From positions 1-6,651 of the forward strand of contig JAGPVI010000236.1 in assembly GCA_018067115.1 (NCBI GenBank): DNA of 6,651 bases, given 5' to 3'. This stretch comes from Bizionia sp. GTDB taxonomy: Bacteria; Bacteroidota; Bacteroidia; Flavobacteriales; Flavobacteriaceae. This document shows positions 5,854-6,651 of this stretch, piece after piece (positions within the stretch are counted from its first letter, which is position 1; each line of letters begins with the position of its first letter). The translations under genes were made by a program, and so were the position numbers. The notes under the pieces were generated by a model. It saw only the letters and a list, made by a program, of their open reading frames with translations. It was not told the DNA's origin and made no database searches.

Positions 5854-6063
5854 TTAAACACGCTGTACTTCACTTTCACTTTTTAATATGTAGTCGCCAT
5901 TGTCTTGTTCTATTACCAAGGCTTTATTTCCGCTTTTACCGTGGCGCTTTACTTCGGTACCTTTTATTGTTTTTGTAATAGTGCTCGTATAGGTTTCTTT
6001 TACTTTTCCTTTTACAATTCCTGCGCCCCATTTCCATTGGACTGTGGTTCCTTTTCTTATCAT
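5854..6063 (-). CDS. DUF2945 small protein (hypervirulence-associated TUDOR-like domain)
   Basis: This 69-aa basic protein matches DUF2945, the domain named after a fungal hypervirulence-associated protein and proposed to have a TUDOR-like beta-barrel. The family pattern is visible: KGTTVQWKWGAGIVKGKVKE (4-23) as the first strands, KTIKGTEVKRHG (31-42) as a linker strand, then ALVIEQDNGDYILKSESEVQRV (48-69) with the acidic turn and closing strand. The length is complete for the single-domain bacterial form. Binding partner and role in bacteria are not established; nucleic-acid or protein binding is only suggested by the fold. It lies upstream of the oxidoreductase gene on the same strand. A weak -7-like box (minus strand TAAATTTA, 6097-6104) precedes it. 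An open frame on the opposite strand here is a shadow. Confidence 0.85.
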   Translation of the reverse strand: MIRKGTTVQWKWGAGIVKGKVKETYTSTITKTIKGTEVKRHGKSGNKALVIEQDNGDYILKSESEVQRV

Positions 6064-6136
6064 ATTAGGTTGGTTTTGTATAAATTTAAAACATCGTAAA
6101 TTTATTTTTCATAATTATATTATAAAAGGGCACGGT

Positions 6137-6170
6137 TTTGGTGTTAAATCTTTAAATTTTATTAGTTTTG
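6137..6170 (+). promoter_or_regulatory. Consensus Bacteroidota promoter ahead of the structured RNA and ssrA
   Basis: TTTG at 6137-6140 and TAGTTTTG at 6163-6170 match the -33 and -7 consensus at every defined position, with a 22-nt spacer that is at the long end of the usual range. Transcription would begin near 6176-6178. No protein-coding frame follows before ssrA at 6323. The promoter could therefore serve the structured element at about 6207-6303, a precursor of tmRNA, or both. It is the best promoter match in the window. Confidence 0.55.
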
Positions 6171-6206
6171 TACTCCTTGAAATTTAGTGATAGGTTTCTT
6201 GGTGTA

Positions 6207-6303
6207 GCGCGTTAGGGATTGCAGCGACATCCTTTTGCTTTTTGGCAAAAGATATAGCGGAAAGCCTGACTTTACTAAGCGACAGCGCAGTAAAGTAACG
6301 CAC
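6207..6303 (+). ncRNA. Structured intergenic RNA element, possibly Flavo-1 motif
   Basis: This gene-free segment folds into several helices seen directly. GCGTTA (6209-6214) pairs with TAACGC (6296-6301) to close the element. CTTTTGC (6232-6238) pairs with GCAAAAG (6245-6251). ACTTTACT (6269-6276) pairs with AGTAAAGT (6289-6296), extended by GCG-ACAG-CGC (6279-6288) after an AA bulge. GTTAGG (6211-6216) can pair with CCTGAC (6265-6270), and GGAT (6216-6219) with ATCC (6229-6232). The helices partly exclude one another, so the exact fold is open. Motifs AGGGATTGCAGCG and ATAGCGGAAAGCC resemble an intergenic element I recall as recurrent in flavobacterial genomes, and I suspect the Rfam Flavo-1 motif. 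Its function is unknown. It has no downstream T-run. Confidence 0.55.
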
Positions 6304-6322
6304 TAAAAAAAAATCTTTAATT

Positions 6323-6651
6323 GGGGCCGCCTGGTTTTGACAGCGAGATTAATTAAACGGTAAGCACGTCGTGTAATGATTTTGAAACACGTAAAAGGCT
6401 AAGTCAACTTTTTTAAACGGCGAGAATAACTACGCTTTAGCTGCCTAATCCGAATTATAGTAGGATTAAGCCTCGGTACACTAGGTGTACGAGCTTTATG
6501 TCTCCGGAAAGCCTTGATTGACGGCGTTCCACTTGAGATATCGTAAAAGTCAACATAGATTAGGTGCTGCTTTGACGCCTAATCGAAACTAAAGAAGATA
6601 AGTTGTAAGTGGGTTGTCTTTAACCAGCTTGCAAACGAAAACCTAAGAAAA
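6323..6651 (+). ncRNA. ssrA: Transfer-messenger RNA (tmRNA), 3' end beyond window
   Basis: tmRNA with SmpB rescues ribosomes stalled on mRNAs lacking a stop codon and tags the nascent peptide for degradation. The 5' end GGGGCCGCC at 6323 is the usual 5' half of the Ala-tRNA-like acceptor stem, followed by the D-loop-like GGTTTTGACAGCGAGATT (6332-6349). The tag frame at 6419-6448 encodes GENNYALAA and stop, the tag type expected in Bacteroidota. Helix 5 follows (TAATCC 6446-6451 with GGATTA 6463-6468, containing the tag stop codon). Then come pseudoknot-region stems GTACAC/GTGTAC (6476-6481 with 6485-6490) and GATTAGG/CCTAATC (6558-6564 with 6578-6584). The T-arm and the CCA-bearing 3' acceptor strand are missing only because the window ends; 329 nt of an expected total near 400 are present. 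Confidence 0.95.
6419..6448 (+). other. tmRNA proteolysis-tag coding segment (GENNYALAA)
   Basis: GGC is the inferred resume codon, and the frame reads Gly-Glu-Asn-Asn-Tyr-Ala-Leu-Ala-Ala and then TAA at 6446-6448. With the alanine delivered by the charged tmRNA itself, the appended tag would be (A)GENNYALAA. The Leu-Ala-Ala end is the general degradation signal seen by ClpXP-type proteases. Confidence 0.93.

Noticed and set aside
5905..6099. 64-aa open frame on the plus strand, rich in Phe and Cys
   Set aside because: It is antisense to the DUF2945 gene, and its Phe-rich composition is what reading the complement of Lys-rich codons gives.
6301..6322. ssrA-proximal promoter (AATCTTTA at 6312-6319)
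   Set aside because: Only six of eight bases fit the -7 consensus, the distance to the tmRNA 5' end is too short, and no -33 element lies 20 nt upstream; tmRNA 5' ends are also made by processing.
1..6651. Mobile element, CRISPR array or defence system
   Set aside because: No transposase, integrase, toxin-antitoxin or nuclease gene and no regularly spaced repeat is present; tmRNA genes can be integration targets but the 3' end that would carry an att site lies outside the window.

Overview
The window looks like chromosomal DNA of a marine- or host-type member of the Flavobacteriaceae (Bacteroidota). The base composition is strongly AT-rich. Starts lack Shine-Dalgarno sequences and sit in A/T-rich leaders. 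Putative promoters fit the Bacteroidota TTTG / TAnnTTTG consensus. The tmRNA tag reads GENNYALAA, and several genes belong to families typical of this group. Genus and species cannot be told from the sequence. No mobile element, phage gene or CRISPR array is visible.

Layout from left to right. A short partial reading frame runs off the left edge, with low confidence. A DUF1801 gene lies on the minus strand. Divergent from it is a plus-strand membrane/regulator module: a six-TM protein, a one-domain winged-helix (HTH_34-type) regulator, and a CreD-family inner-membrane protein. The first and third genes are each preceded by an almost identical palindromic site (ACTTTG-N5-CAAAGTACTTTA), which I infer to be the regulator's operator. 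A GC-rich stem-loop separates creD from a second plus-strand membrane cluster: a 99-aa three-TM protein, then a DUF2809 protein overlapping a DUF1361 protein by ATGA. A bidirectional hairpin terminator at about 4505-4538 closes this block against the convergent minus-strand genes.

The minus-strand block has a saccharopine dehydrogenase / lysine-ketoglutarate reductase-like oxidoreductase with its own likely promoter, and upstream of it a small DUF2945 (TUDOR-like) protein. The right end is an RNA locus on the plus strand. A consensus promoter (6137-6170) is followed by a strongly structured, gene-free element of about 100 nt that resembles the Flavobacteria-associated Flavo-1 motif. After it comes ssrA (tmRNA), whose 3' end lies beyond the window.

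Most genes here are ordinary. The points most worth a second look are the paired operator in the creD module, where CreD appears to be controlled by a one-component repressor and not a CreBC two-component system, and the structured RNA element placed between a near-perfect promoter and the tmRNA gene.
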